NCBI GenBank assembly: GCA_964544955.1
Contig: CAZJEB010000002.1
Coordinates: forward strand, 1 to 64,000
Direction: 5' to 3'
Source of the DNA: JAAZPT01 sp964544955
GTDB lineage: Bacteria > Bacillota > Clostridia > Christensenellales > Aristaeellaceae
Length of the DNA stretch: 64,000 nucleotides
Part shown: positions 1 to 8,325 of the stretch, in pieces
Layout: each line of letters starts with the position of its first letter
Position numbering within the stretch: the first letter of the stretch is position 1
Translations under genes and position numbers: made by a program
Notes under the pieces: generated by a model
What the model was told of the DNA's origin: nothing
The model's database searches: none
What the model saw: only the letters and a program-made list of their open reading frames with translations

Positions 1-115
1 ATAAGATAATAAATAAAGATATAAATATAACACTACAACAACATAGTAGGGAACACTAAAAACCAAGTAAATTAATTCACTCAAAAAAACTTTGAACACG
101 CCTCAAAGCATACAA
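1..115. repeat. Direct repeat, copy 1 (with copy 2 at 230-345)
   Basis: An AT-rich stretch of about 115 bases recurs 229 bases downstream with roughly 90% identity by eye. Both copies carry the landmarks ATAAGATAATAAATAAAG, CATAGTAGG, CCAAGTAAATTAAT and ACACGCCTCAA. No open reading frame with a ribosome site is present. Function is unknown; it is part of a larger non-coding repeat field reaching to 1560. Confidence 0.7.
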
Positions 116-229
116 TACAACCCCTTAACCAAAAAACCCTTTGCTCCACCCTCTCCACCATCCAACTATTCGCTAAAGAATGCACTGAATAATAACTGAA
201 TAATTCCTGAATAATAATTGGTACATTAT

Positions 230-345
230 ATAAGATAATAAATAAAGATATAAATATAACACTACTACAACATAGTAGGCAACAACAAAAACCAAGTAAA
301 TTAATCCACTCAAAAAACTTCCAACACGCCTCAATGCATTACCAC
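230..345. repeat. Direct repeat, copy 2
   Basis: Second copy of the repeat at 1-115. It leads directly into a hairpin module at 361-425. A third, more diverged relative (ACCCACTTAAAAAAATTCCC... CCTCAAACCCATACCACAAGCC) lies at about 835-900. Between 179 and 221 there is also a short internal reiteration of CTGAATAATAA-like units. Confidence 0.65.
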
Positions 346-360
346 AAGCCCCTTTGACCC

Positions 361-425
361 CATAATAAAAAGGGCAAAATCGCCCTTTCAGAAAACCCAA
401 TATGTTATATTAAAACTGTGGGGGA
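361..425. repeat. Hairpin plus TATGTTATATTA..CTGTGGGG repeat module A
   Basis: The module has a perfect stem AAAGGGC/GCCCTTT (369-375 with 382-388), then a conserved block TATGTTATATTAAAACTGTG followed by a G run. The same two-part module appears at 893-965, in part at 1266-1308, and in inverted orientation at 16669-16737. The hairpin with its A/T flanks resembles a terminator. The second block resembles a -10 region. No gene immediately follows, so its role is open. Confidence 0.6.
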
Positions 426-652
426 AACAAAAACGATTAAACAAAACATTGCAATTCAAATTTTTCAACCACGCTACAACATCCTTAGAACCTATTCGGT
501 TTGACGAAGTGAAGGCGTTTGCAAAACGCCGTAACGCAAAAACCGATAAAACGAAATGCAAGTGCAACAAGAAAATTCACCACTGTTTTCAGATAAATTT
601 TGATAATTCTTAAAGTCACGGTTTCTTTATCTCTAAGGTTTCAGAGCGTGCA

Positions 653-727
653 GGGGAGGAAGGGGGATTGTTAAGGGGGAAAAACGGGGGCTGCCTCGCA
701 ATTAAGCCCCCATTTTCGCCCCTTAAC
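653..727. repeat. G-run tract and imperfect 23-bp inverted repeat
   Basis: Four runs of four or five G occur at 653-656, 662-666, 675-679 and 686-690, separated by 5, 8 and 6 bases: a textbook G-quadruplex pattern in otherwise AT-rich DNA. The last two runs form the left arm (670-692) of an imperfect 23-bp inverted repeat whose right arm is 705-727 (GTTAAGGGG... / ...CCCCTTAAC), about 20 of 23 positions pairing. The sequence could fold as a duplex hairpin or a quadruplex, not both. No gene is visible here. Confidence 0.6.
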
Positions 728-892
728 GTACGGACGTAATTAACGTAAATGCCTTTGTAGATAACACCGTTTTATAAAACATTGTGTAAAGAATGATAAG
801 AATAACAAGTTAGTGATAAACACTAATACAACTCAAAAACAACCCACTTAAAAAAATTCCCAACACCCCTCAAACCCATACCACAAGCCTAT

Positions 893-965
893 TACATCCC
901 ATAATAAAATCCTCAAAATCGCCCTTTAAAAAAACCCTGTATGCTATAGTATAACTGTGGGGAGA
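893..965. repeat. Hairpin plus TATGCTATAGTATAACTGTGGGG repeat module B
   Basis: This copy of the module seen at 361-425 has a decayed stem (CCTCAAAATCGCCCTTT), but the second block TATGCTATAGTATAACTGTG is well kept. It is followed by an ATTGAACGCTCTTTAAATAG stretch that also has a counterpart next to the inverted copy near 16630. A partial third copy, keeping only TATGCTATAGTATAACTG and the G run, lies at 1266-1308. Confidence 0.55.
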
Positions 966-1097
966 AGCTAAACGGTCTAAAAAATTGAACGCTCTTTAAA
1001 TAGTTTGAAATCTCTTTAACCTAACAACGCATTACAAGCAATTTTTGATATAGCTCAATACATTCATCAAATAAAAACTCCATTAGGAGTTTTCTCA

Positions 1098-1236
1098 ATA
1101 CTTCATACCTTTTTACGCCCATCAATTAAGCTTCGCTTAATCGCTGGGTGCGTTCGCTCCGTAAAAGGCTTCGCCTTTTGTACTCACTCACTTGCTCCGC
1201 CTACATACTTCATACCTCATACCAAAGAGCGAAAAC
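1098..1236. repeat. Tiny-hairpin cassette E1, left copy
   Basis: A run of short GC-capped palindromes with 3-4 base loops: TTAAGCTTCGCTTAA, AAAAGGCTTCGCCTTTT and neighbours, framed by ACTTCATACCT and ATACCTCATACCAAA. The reverse complement of this cassette sits at 16252-16396 (shared AAAAGGC/GCCTTTT hairpin, GATGGGCGTAAA, GGTATGAGG). No coding potential is seen. The structure suggests a non-autonomous interspersed repeat. Confidence 0.6.
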
Positions 1237-1400
1237 CAAAGTATAAAATCACAAACCAACAAATGCTAACATCTAAAAAACCCCATATGCTATAGTATAA
1301 CTGGGGGGATAAAGATATATAATTGGAAGTAAAGCAACATTTTTCAAGTTTACCTTTTTAAATACTTTAAATAAATCTTTAATTTAAACTGTTTTTTTAA

Positions 1401-1515
1401 GCTAACTAGCAAACATTGTCGCTTAACGCTCCCGTTTGCTATCTTTTACCCAATCTTTAAGGCTGTCGCCTTAGTTTTTACCAAGGGCTCTGCCCCTCTC
1501 AACCCCGCAAGGCGT
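1401..1515. repeat. Tiny-hairpin cassette E2, left copy
   Basis: The cassette contains AGCAAAC..GTTTGCT enclosing ATTGTCGCTTAACGCTCCC, then AAGGCTGTCGCCTT, GGGCTCTGCCC and AAGGCGTGACGCCTT hairpins. A reverse-complement copy lies at 16466-16594, where the segment around CATTGTCGCTCAACGCTCCC differs at about one position in 30. The cassette ends about 50 bases before the membrane-protein stop at 1564 and could also help terminate that minus-strand transcript. Confidence 0.6.
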
Positions 1516-1563
1516 GACGCCTTGACCCCACTTTTCCTCTTTTCCCCCAACAAAAAACAGCGG

Positions 1564-2289
1564 CTAAACCGCTGTATAATATTGCTCCTCTGGGTAAGTC
1601 TTTAACTTGAATGTTACTCCACCTTGCAACGCTAACTTCGCATTGGCAAAGGGTATAACAAGCGCTTCCGCTGGTTTGGTAACAACTTTCCTCTTATCTT
1701 TACCTATAACCTGCACTAAACCTATTATCTGCCCAGATAGTATTACCGTAATTAATGAATACATCATCATATGTATCGGTATATATGTTAAGGATAATGC
1801 TAATATACTTATGTCGCTTATTAAATAAGCCCACTGTATATGCACCCCTGTACGCTTGCTTATAACCATGGCAAGGGCATCATCTCCACTTGGAGCCCCT
1901 CCCATCCTTACACTTACGCCTGCCCCTATACCTATCACTATTGCACCTAATATAGCTGCTAATAATGGGTAATTGGCTATTTGTGGCCACACTTGTGGAA
2001 ACTGCTCAAACACTGCATAGGCTATTGAATAACTTGTAAAGGATATTACTGTATACACCATAAACCCCTTACCTATATGCCTGAAACCTATCCCAAAGCA
2101 TATTAAATCCATAACTAAACTACTTAACGCGGGGGATATACTTAGCCACCTATCCAATAATAATGATGCCCCTAATGTTCCTCCCTCCGTAACATGGGAT
2201 ATGGCGTGTATGTTGTATACTCCAAAGGCTAAAAATACACTGCTTAGGGCTATAATTATCGCGGATTTGGCTTTAACACCGGAAAACAA
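1564..2289 (-). CDS. YitT-family integral membrane protein
   Basis: This 241-residue protein has five or six hydrophobic segments and the family hallmarks near residues 35-45 (EGGTLG) and 130-140 (GGAPSGDDALA), which place it in the YitT/DUF161 group. Members are multi-pass membrane proteins of unsettled function, some suspected as small-molecule or metal exporters. The start is a TTG preceded by GAAAGG; no ATG fits better. It lies 26 bases after the MarR gene on the same strand and has no promoter of its own, so the two form one operon controlled from 2823-2851. The substrate cannot be inferred. Family assignment is secure; function is not. Confidence 0.82.
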   Translation of the reverse strand: MFSGVKAKSAIIIALSSVFLAFGVYNIHAISHVTEGGTLGASLLLDRWLSISPALSSLVMDLICFGIGFRHIGKGFMVYTVISFTSYSIAYAVFEQFPQVWPQIANYPLLAAILGAIVIGIGAGVSVRMGGAPSGDDALAMVISKRTGVHIQWAYLISDISILALSLTYIPIHMMMYSLITVILSGQIIGLVQVIGKDKRKVVTKPAEALVIPFANAKLALQGGVTFKLKTYPEEQYYTAV

Positions 2290-2315
2290 AATAACAGAAC
2301 CTTTCTATTTTAAAT

Positions 2316-2780
2316 TTATTGCAGCTTGCTTGGCTTGCCTTTCTCAAAATGATCCTTAAACTCCTTGTGCAAGTTCTCGGAAAAGGCCTCTACAGCATTA
2401 ATAAAATCTGGCGAAAAGCTTTTCAAGGTCTTTATTAGGGCTAAATCCTCTAAGGTATATATGCTTAGTAGCACACTACTTGCATAATCCTTGCCTAACT
2501 CCGTTAACTGTATGGATTTCTCCTTTATGTTACGGCCAGGTATTAACTCTATATAACCCTTGTTCGCCCAATCCTTAACTATTGTGTTTATAGTGGATTT
2601 TGGTATAAGCCAACTTTCACAAATTTTGCTTTGAGTATGAACCTCTCCATCATCAAGGGCATATAACACAGCTAATGCATTCTCAGTTATTCCTGTTTTT
2701 TTGGCTCCATAGGCAAACACTTCATCTATAATGTTTACCGCCAACATTAACCTGCGCACTTTATCCCTTATTTTGTCCAT
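2316..2780 (-). CDS. MarR-family transcriptional regulator
   Basis: This 154-residue winged-helix regulator has helix-turn-helix residues around 60-85 (SKICESWLIPKSTINTIV) and a wing with GRNIKEKSIQLT, typical of MarR proteins, which dimerise on inverted repeats and usually respond to small aromatic or toxic ligands. The ATG at 2780 is chosen over an upstream in-frame ATG because GAGGAG sits just 5' of it and because the longer form would run through a perfect promoter. Two operator-like repeats flank the promoter's -10 element, so autorepression is likely. It is co-transcribed with the YitT-like membrane protein, its probable target. Confidence 0.85.
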   Translation of the reverse strand: MDKIRDKVRRLMLAVNIIDEVFAYGAKKTGITENALAVLYALDDGEVHTQSKICESWLIPKSTINTIVKDWANKGYIELIPGRNIKEKSIQLTELGKDYASSVLLSIYTLEDLALIKTLKSFSPDFINAVEAFSENLHKEFKDHFEKGKPSKLQ

Positions 2781-2802
2781 TCTCAAACTCCTCTGCAACA
2801 TA

Positions 2803-2842
2803 GTACGATTTCGTACAAATATATTATAGTACGGTTTCGGAT
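2803..2842 (-). promoter_or_regulatory. Paired operator-like repeats of the MarR operon
   Basis: A perfect 6-bp-arm palindrome GTACGATTTCGTAC (2803-2816) is followed 26 bases away by a second, imperfect copy GTACGGTTTCGGAT (2829-2842). The first covers the transcription start region. The second fills the spacer between -10 and -35. This layout is classical for an autorepressing MarR protein. The sites are seen directly; binding is inferred. Confidence 0.7.
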
Positions 2843-2851
2843 AATAGTCAA
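2823..2851 (-). promoter_or_regulatory. Sigma-A promoter of the MarR-YitT operon
   Basis: On the minus strand TTGACT (2846-2851) is separated by exactly 17 bases from a consensus TATAAT (2823-2828). Both elements are interleaved with the operator-like repeats at 2803-2842. Confidence 0.8.
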
Positions 2852-3106
2852 TGTTCAATTTTGCTTTATTTGGGTTGAATAGTACATGCTAGGCAAAAAG
2901 TTTAAGTATTTACAAGTATAATTTTTAAATACACCTCCTAAACAAGCACAAAAGAACGTCACATATATTAAAAACCTACCCTATTATTTATTATACTAAA
3001 AAAGTACACATGGCAAAATTTACACTACAATACACAAAATAAGCCTATAAGGCGATATATAGCAATTTTTATCTTTACATTCCCTTTACAATTTCCTAAT
3101 AAATTA

Positions 3107-3135
3107 TTGACAAACAAATCACTTAGAACTATAAT
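3107..3135 (+). promoter_or_regulatory. Sigma-A promoter of the ABC importer operon
   Basis: A consensus TTGACA (3107-3112) and TATAAT (3130-3135) are separated by 17 bases, about 45 bases upstream of the substrate-binding protein start. The remaining 2860-3106 interval is AT-rich with no other feature I can support. Confidence 0.8.
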
Positions 3136-3179
3136 CAACTCAAACAACAAAATATTATTTTTGGGAAAGAGGTATTTTT

Positions 3180-4475
3180 ATGAAAAAATTTATCGCTATT
3201 TTACTTACTGTCACTTTGATGCTATCTATGGCATCCATTGCTTCTGCAGAGGATGTTGCAGCTATAATTCAGCAAGCAGAACAAATGACAAATGAAGAAC
3301 TTTACAAAAAAGCTATAGAGGAATCCAATGGCAAAACCCTTTATGGTATTGGTAACAGCAGCCGTGGCGCTACCGCCGGTGCATCTTTTATAGAAAAATT
3401 AAAGAGCATTGACCCTAACTACACAGGCACAATAGAGTGGTCACAACCTAAAAACAACTCTATTTTTACAACACTTAATGCAGATATTAAGAGTGCACAA
3501 CACATTTACTCCATGACACTAATCCAAGATGGTAACCAAATTCAAAGCAAAATGATAAACACAGGCAACTTGCTTAACTTTATTCCATTGGATTGGAAAA
3601 ATGGTGAAGGCGTTGACGTTGAAGGCGCAAGCGCTCCTTTAACACTACAAACCCTTAATAAAGTTTTCATGGTAAACAATACAGATGGCACAACAGTTAA
3701 TAACGTTTGGGAATTTGTTGCAGAAGGTTCCGCACCCTTATTTATGGGCGTAAACAGCGAGCTTGTTGGTAAAAACTTCCTATACATGCTTACCCATGAA
3801 AAATATGCAAACTACCTAAAAGCAGCTTTTGATGTACTAAGCGACGATCAAAAAGCTTACTTCCAACCAACAATTGATGAAGTTCAAGCCGATGCTGATG
3901 CTTTAGGCCTTACAGCTGAAAACGCAGCTTATGCCCTTGCTTGGATTAAACTTTGGTGCTTGCAATACACAGAGGATACAGATGATGGCCCTATAAGCGC
4001 TACATTGGTATCAAAATCCGCAGCAGGTCAAAGTGGTTTACTAGTTTACTCAAAACTTCGCTCCGTTGAGGAAAGTGGCGAATCATCCGTAAACAACGTT
4101 GTTATAGCAGCTTACCAAGATGGCTATAAAGGTATAGGCGGCTTTGGTTATAGGCACTATCTACAAGTAGTTAAAACATCACCTCTACCATGGACAGCAT
4201 GCGCATTCATATCCTACATGGTTACAGAAAAAGATGGTTTCGCAGCTTGGGGTAAAGATATGGGCGGTTACAGCCCCAACCCAGCAGTTATGCAAGACCA
4301 TAGCAAAGATGGCTTTGTTGATGGCGTAGATACATATCCCGCTAAAAACGATAGGGGTTATGATTGGTGGGTAGCTGAAGATGGCGGCCAATTAGTATTA
4401 GAAGATCCTGAATACTGCGCTACAATATCCTTTGACCTTGGTGACTGGATTGATATGATAATAGGTAGCAAATAA
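3180..4475 (+). CDS. ABC importer substrate-binding protein (iron/anion-type)
   Basis: This 431-residue exported protein has a type-I signal peptide (MKKFIAILLTVTLMLS, cleavage near ASA-ED at residue 24) and no lipobox cysteine. The mature part has the look of a periplasmic-type binding protein and is followed by a fused permease and an ATPase, the gene order of Fbp/Afu-type (ferric iron or anion) importers. The ATG is preceded by AGAGG. Because there is no lipidation cysteine, how the protein is retained at a Gram-positive surface is unclear. A hairpin with a T run follows it, which should give more binding protein than membrane components. The substrate is not identifiable from sequence alone. 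Confidence 0.75.
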   Translation: MKKFIAILLTVTLMLSMASIASAEDVAAIIQQAEQMTNEELYKKAIEESNGKTLYGIGNSSRGATAGASFIEKLKSIDPNYTGTIEWSQPKNNSIFTTLNADIKSAQHIYSMTLIQDGNQIQSKMINTGNLLNFIPLDWKNGEGVDVEGASAPLTLQTLNKVFMVNNTDGTTVNNVWEFVAEGSAPLFMGVNSELVGKNFLYMLTHEKYANYLKAAFDVLSDDQKAYFQPTIDEVQADADALGLTAENAAYALAWIKLWCLQYTEDTDDGPISATLVSKSAAGQSGLLVYSKLRSVEESGESSVNNVVIAAYQDGYKGIGGFGYRHYLQVVKTSPLPWTACAFISYMVTEKDGFAAWGKDMGGYSPNPAVMQDHSKDGFVDGVDTYPAKNDRGYDWWVAEDGGQLVLEDPEYCATISFDLGDWIDMIIGSK

Positions 4476-4484
4476 GCACTTTAA

Positions 4485-4529
4485 TGGGGAAAGTGTGGCG
4501 GCTTCTGTTGCCCCTTTCCTCATTTTTTA
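4485..4529 (+). terminator. Intra-operon hairpin after the binding-protein gene
   Basis: Stem GGGGAAAG (4486-4493) with CTTTCCTC (4514-4521), an inner GGC/GCC pairing, and a T run follow. It lies between the binding-protein and permease genes. It is likely a partial terminator or mRNA-stabilising hairpin that sets subunit ratios. Confidence 0.65.
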
Positions 4530-4550
4530 TTAAAGTAAAGGAACTAATAT

Positions 4551-6371
4551 ATGGAAAACACATTAAAACCTAGTGGCTTTAAAATATTTTTAAACCGCTT
4601 GGTAACATATTTTAGGAAGCCTCAAAACTCCATATTGCTAGTGTTAGGCATATTGCTTACTGTAAGCACAATAGCACCTATGATATCCATATTAAAGGAT
4701 TCTGTAACGGTGCATGTGGGCTCGGTAGACTCACACTATACAGGCCTAAGCGAAGGTTTTACCGCTTATAACTGGCAAGACCTGTTTACAGGTAGAATGG
4801 CAAAAATTAACTTGTGGACCCCTTTATGGAACTCCATATTATTATCTGTTTTTGCCTGCATAGGCTCCATATTATATGGCGGAACTTTCGCCTATTTAGT
4901 TACCAGAACAAATTTAAAGTTTAAAAAATATTTAAGCTCTATATTTATTTTCCCCTATATTATGCCCCAATGGACATTGGCAGTTGTTTGGCAAAATATG
5001 TTCAATAGCCGTGCAGTAACTAAAACGGCGGATGGATTGTTTGCCAGTGTTTTTGGTATTGCCATGCCCGAGTGGTGGTGTACAGGGATGTTCCCTAGTG
5101 CTGTTGTTTTAGCACTACACTATGCCCCCTTTGCCTATATATTAATAGGTGGCATATTCCGTAATATGGATGCCAACTTGGAGGAAGCCGCTACAATACT
5201 TAACACTCCCCGTTGGAAAACCTTTGCCCGCATTACATTGCCCCTTGTAAAGCCTGCAATACTTAGCACAGTGCTATTGGTATTCAGCTCTGCCATGGGC
5301 TCTTACCCCGTACCTCACTATTTAAAGCTAACAACCCTTTGCACTAAGTATGTGGAAATGGGAGCCAAGCGTGCCGGTCAAGCTAGTATACTTGCTATTA
5401 TTATGATATTTATGGGCTTGATTATACTACTTATCAACCAACGCACAACAAGTGGGCGCAAAAGCTTTACTACGGTTACAGGTAAATCTGGCCAATCTAG
5501 CGAGGTAAACTTAGGTAAAATTGGTAAGTATGCCATTGCCATACTTTTCATATTCCTAACATTGTTCACAGGTATAGTACCTATTATAACTTTCGCAGTG
5601 GAAACATTCTTGCCTAACCCAGGTGATTATAGCTTCCTAACAAAGGGTATAGTTGGTAATATGACCACAAAATGGTGGATAACATCCGAAAACATAAGCG
5701 AAAGTGGTATGTATGGTCAGTTGGGTCTATTGTTTAATAGCACCATATGGAATGCCTTTAAGGGAACCCTTATTGTAGCCTTCGCCTGCGCCTTCTTTGC
5801 AGGTACAATAGGCACATTAACTGGTTACTCTGTAAGTAAAAACAGGCATAGCAAATGGGCAGCCTATGTTAACAATATGGCTTTCTTGCCCTACTTAATG
5901 CCCTCATTAGCTGTGGGCGTTGCATTCTTCATATTCGGCTCATCTATGGGTATATTTAACACCTACTTCCTATTAATACTGGCGGGCACAATTAAATACA
6001 TACCCTTTGCAAGTAGAAGCTCGCTAAACTCTATGATGCAGCTATCTAACGAGATTGAAGAGGCCGCTATTATACAGGATATACCTTGGCATAAGCGTAT
6101 GTTTAACATTATTATACCTATACAAAAATCCTCTATAATAAGTGGTTACATGCTACCGTTTATGACCGCTATACGTGAACTTACATTGTTTATGCTACTT
6201 TGCTCTCAAACAAAAATTATTACAACATTGTTGGATTACTTTGATGAAATGGGCCTTTACGCCTTTTCAAGTGGTATAAACTTAATACTTATAGTATTTA
6301 TACTAATATGCAATATGCTGCTCAATAAACTAACAGGGGCAAGCTTGGATAAAGGAATTGGAGGAGACTAA
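4551..6371 (+). CDS. ABC importer permease, two fused transmembrane domains
   Basis: This 606-residue membrane protein has two homologous permease halves (about residues 1-310 and 320-606). Each carries an EAA-loop signature for docking the ATPase (NLEEAATILNTPRWKTF near 207 and EIEEAAIIQDIPWHKRMF near 510). Fused-permease architecture is typical of FbpB/AfuB-type iron, thiamine or anion importers, with one polypeptide replacing a permease dimer. GGA sequences precede the ATG. It ends one base before the ATPase start, so the two are translationally linked. Confidence 0.85.
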   Translation: MENTLKPSGFKIFLNRLVTYFRKPQNSILLVLGILLTVSTIAPMISILKDSVTVHVGSVDSHYTGLSEGFTAYNWQDLFTGRMAKINLWTPLWNSILLSVFACIGSILYGGTFAYLVTRTNLKFKKYLSSIFIFPYIMPQWTLAVVWQNMFNSRAVTKTADGLFASVFGIAMPEWWCTGMFPSAVVLALHYAPFAYILIGGIFRNMDANLEEAATILNTPRWKTFARITLPLVKPAILSTVLLVFSSAMGSYPVPHYLKLTTLCTKYVEMGAKRAGQASILAIIMIFMGLIILLINQRTTSGRKSFTTVTGKSGQSSEVNLGKIGKYAIAILFIFLTLFTGIVPIITFAVETFLPNPGDYSFLTKGIVGNMTTKWWITSENISESGMYGQLGLLFNSTIWNAFKGTLIVAFACAFFAGTIGTLTGYSVSKNRHSKWAAYVNNMAFLPYLMPSLAVGVAFFIFGSSMGIFNTYFLLILAGTIKYIPFASRSSLNSMMQLSNEIEEAAIIQDIPWHKRMFNIIIPIQKSSIISGYMLPFMTAIRELTLFMLLCSQTKIITTLLDYFDEMGLYAFSSGINLILIVFILICNMLLNKLTGASLDKGIGGD

Positions 6372-6372
6372 T

Positions 6373-7995
6373 ATGGCAGAAATTACCCTTAATAATGTAA
6401 CTAAAAGGTGGGGAGGGTTTTATGCAGTTGATAATATGGACCTCCATATTGGCGACAATGCCTTTGTAACCCTATTAGGCCCCTCTGGTTGTGGTAAAAC
6501 AACAACCCTTAGAATGATAGCTGGCCTTGAAACCCCCACATCAGGCAGAATTTGTATAGATGGCGAGCCCGTTTTTGATAGTGAATTGGGCATAAACGTA
6601 CCCCCAAATAAACGCCGTGTTGGTTTCCTTTTCCAAAACTATGCCCTATGGCCCAACATGACTGTATACAAAAACATATCCTTCGGCTTGCAAAACATTA
6701 AAGAAGAAATGCCAAATTTTGATGGGGATGCTTCAAAATATACAAGTATAGTGGAAATACTTAAAAACCCCGCGGAGCTTGTAGAAAACATAAAATCTGG
6801 CATAGATAAAACTGGCAAGCTTGATGAAAAACGCATTATTCAAAAGCTTGTTGATGCTTACAAAATTAGCCAATACACCGCAAAACAACTATATGATTAT
6901 AAGTTGCACAGCGATGGGGATGCTGTATCAAAGGCAAAAACATACTTGAACGATGCTGAAAACAAACTAAACGATATTATAAACAAGTACAAAGCAGAGG
7001 GCATAAGCCTGAATGAAAAATTTGAGCTTGTTAAAAATGGCGTAGTTCAAAAATCTGTTCGCAAGCTTACAAAAGAGGAAATAGACCAACGTGTAAACAG
7101 GGTTGCTAGGATAGTTAAAATTGGTATGTTCATGGATAGGTACCCCTCAGAGCTTTCTGGTGGACAGCAACAACGTGTGGCAATTGCCCGTACCCTTGCC
7201 CCCGACCCTAAGGTGTTGTTCATGGATGAACCCCTTTCCAACCTTGATGCTAAATTAAGGCTTGAAATGCGCAGTGAACTTCAACGTTTGCACTTGGAAA
7301 CTGGTAGCACATTCATTTATGTTACCCACGACCAAATTGAAGCTATGAGCTTGGCTACAAAAATTTGCCTTATGGATAATGGCTTGGTTCAACAATATGA
7401 TGAGCCCCTTAAGCTATACAACAGGCCAAACAACATATTCTGCGCCGACTTCGTGGGCAACCCCTCAATAAACTTTGTTGAAGCTAAACTTGTAAAGGCG
7501 GATACAAAATCTGTTATGCTTAACATATTTGATGGGGTTAATGCAGAGTTTATTCCAAATAACGACTTTGATTTGGAAAAATTCAAAGCCCAAGATAAAG
7601 TTGATCAAGCTGCCTTTGATAAGCTTGAGGAACAAAAGAAGGTTGAAAAGGCCAACAAAAACACAAGGTTTAAATACGAAATTCCCCTAGTTGATGATGC
7701 TGTATTACCCGAAAACGAAGGCGATGATGCCCTATTGCTAGGTATTCGCCCCGAGTTTTTACGCATAAGCGATGGGGAAGGCCTAAAAGGCGAAGTATTT
7801 AGTGCCATGCCCACCGGTATGGAAACCACAGTTCGCGTTCGCATAGGCAACTACCTAATAACCGGCGTAGTTTTCGGCGACGTAATATACAAACTAGGCG
7901 AAATTATTAACCTATCCTTCAGCAGTGCCAACATTATGCTATTCCATAAAAAGAGTGGCAAAATTATAGATACAGGTAGGCTGGAGTTGAGGTAG
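6373..7995 (+). CDS. ABC importer ATP-binding protein with large helical insertion
   Basis: This 540-residue nucleotide-binding subunit has Walker A GPSGCGKTTT (about residue 37), Q-loop FQNYALWP, signature LSGGQQQR, Walker B VLFMDEP and H-loop THD, followed by a TOBE-like regulatory domain. It is far longer than the usual 350-370 residues. About 120 extra, lysine- and glutamate-rich, probably helical residues sit between the Q-loop helix and the signature motif. A second charged insertion interrupts the C-terminal domain near residues 395-450. The ATG at 6373 has GGAGGAG at ideal spacing; an in-frame TTG five codons upstream overlaps the permease and is rejected. It energises the importer encoded just upstream. 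Confidence 0.85.
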   Translation: MAEITLNNVTKRWGGFYAVDNMDLHIGDNAFVTLLGPSGCGKTTTLRMIAGLETPTSGRICIDGEPVFDSELGINVPPNKRRVGFLFQNYALWPNMTVYKNISFGLQNIKEEMPNFDGDASKYTSIVEILKNPAELVENIKSGIDKTGKLDEKRIIQKLVDAYKISQYTAKQLYDYKLHSDGDAVSKAKTYLNDAENKLNDIINKYKAEGISLNEKFELVKNGVVQKSVRKLTKEEIDQRVNRVARIVKIGMFMDRYPSELSGGQQQRVAIARTLAPDPKVLFMDEPLSNLDAKLRLEMRSELQRLHLETGSTFIYVTHDQIEAMSLATKICLMDNGLVQQYDEPLKLYNRPNNIFCADFVGNPSINFVEAKLVKADTKSVMLNIFDGVNAEFIPNNDFDLEKFKAQDKVDQAAFDKLEEQKKVEKANKNTRFKYEIPLVDDAVLPENEGDDALLLGIRPEFLRISDGEGLKGEVFSAMPTGMETTVRVRIGNYLITGVVFGDVIYKLGEIINLSFSSANIMLFHKKSGKIIDTGRLELR

Positions 7996-8003
7996 AAGTT
8001 ATT

Positions 8004-8038
8004 AAAACAAGCTTGAGCATTGCTTGGGCTTGTTTTTT
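8004..8038 (+). terminator. Rho-independent terminator of the importer operon
   Basis: Stem AAAACAAGC (8004-8012) with GCTTGTTTT (8028-8036) ends in a T run, directly after the ATPase gene. Confidence 0.85.
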
Positions 8039-8061
8039 ATTGCAACAATTTACCCCACCTA

Positions 8062-8089
8062 CTAAACAAAACTAATTTGTTTAGTTGTT
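8062..8089. promoter_or_regulatory. Inverted repeat, candidate operator (second copy at 8362)
   Basis: A perfect 9-bp-arm inverted repeat CTAAACAAA (8062-8070) / TTTGTTTAG (8076-8084). Its extension TTTGTTTAGTTGTT (8076-8089) recurs as the exact reverse complement AACAACTAAACAAA at 8362-8375. The pair brackets the promoter region of the sugar-salvage operon, which encodes its own LacI regulator. An operator pair is plausible but unproven. Confidence 0.45.
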
Positions 8090-8150
8090 AATATGCTAAA
8101 TATAGCAAAATGTTTAAAAGTAAATAGTTTAGGGGAGTTTGCTAAAAAAT

Positions 8151-8252
8151 ATGCCTTGTAAACATGTGGCTTATTTGGAAAAGTGGCCTAATAGGCTTAA
8201 ATTAGTGGTGGTCGGCTTGTTGGTTTTGTTTATTTTGGGCTTGATGCAATAA
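8151..8252 (+). CDS. Small membrane protein candidate (33 aa)
   Basis: This short frame starts with ATG and is preceded by GGGGAG about 12 bases upstream. It encodes MPCKHVAYLEKWPNRL, then an uninterrupted hydrophobic helix (KLVVVGLLVLFILGLMQ). A cysteine/histidine-bearing charged N-terminus followed by one transmembrane segment is a common layout for regulatory micro-membrane proteins. It stands alone between an operon terminator and the next operon's promoter. I recognise no family. The spacing of the ribosome site is slightly long, so the call is tentative. Confidence 0.45.
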   Translation: MPCKHVAYLEKWPNRLKLVVVGLLVLFILGLMQ

Positions 8253-8294
8253 TCCAAAATCTAAAAAATAATGTTTAAAAACGTAAAAAAGGTG

Positions 8295-8325
8295 TTGACA
8301 TATTATAAATTAGTGCTATTATAAT
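8295..8325 (+). promoter_or_regulatory. Promoter of the sugar-salvage operon
   Basis: A consensus TTGACA (8295-8300) is followed by overlapping -10 candidates: TATTAT at 8317-8322 (16-base spacer) or TATAAT at 8320-8325 (19-base spacer). A leader of about 200 bases follows before the first gene and contains the repeated AACAACTAAACAAA element at 8362-8375. I see no recognised riboswitch in the leader. Confidence 0.6.

Noticed and set aside
173..570. Hydrophobic small frames in the left repeat field
   Set aside because: No ribosome site, and they run through repeat modules and hairpins that recur in non-coding DNA at 893 and 16669.
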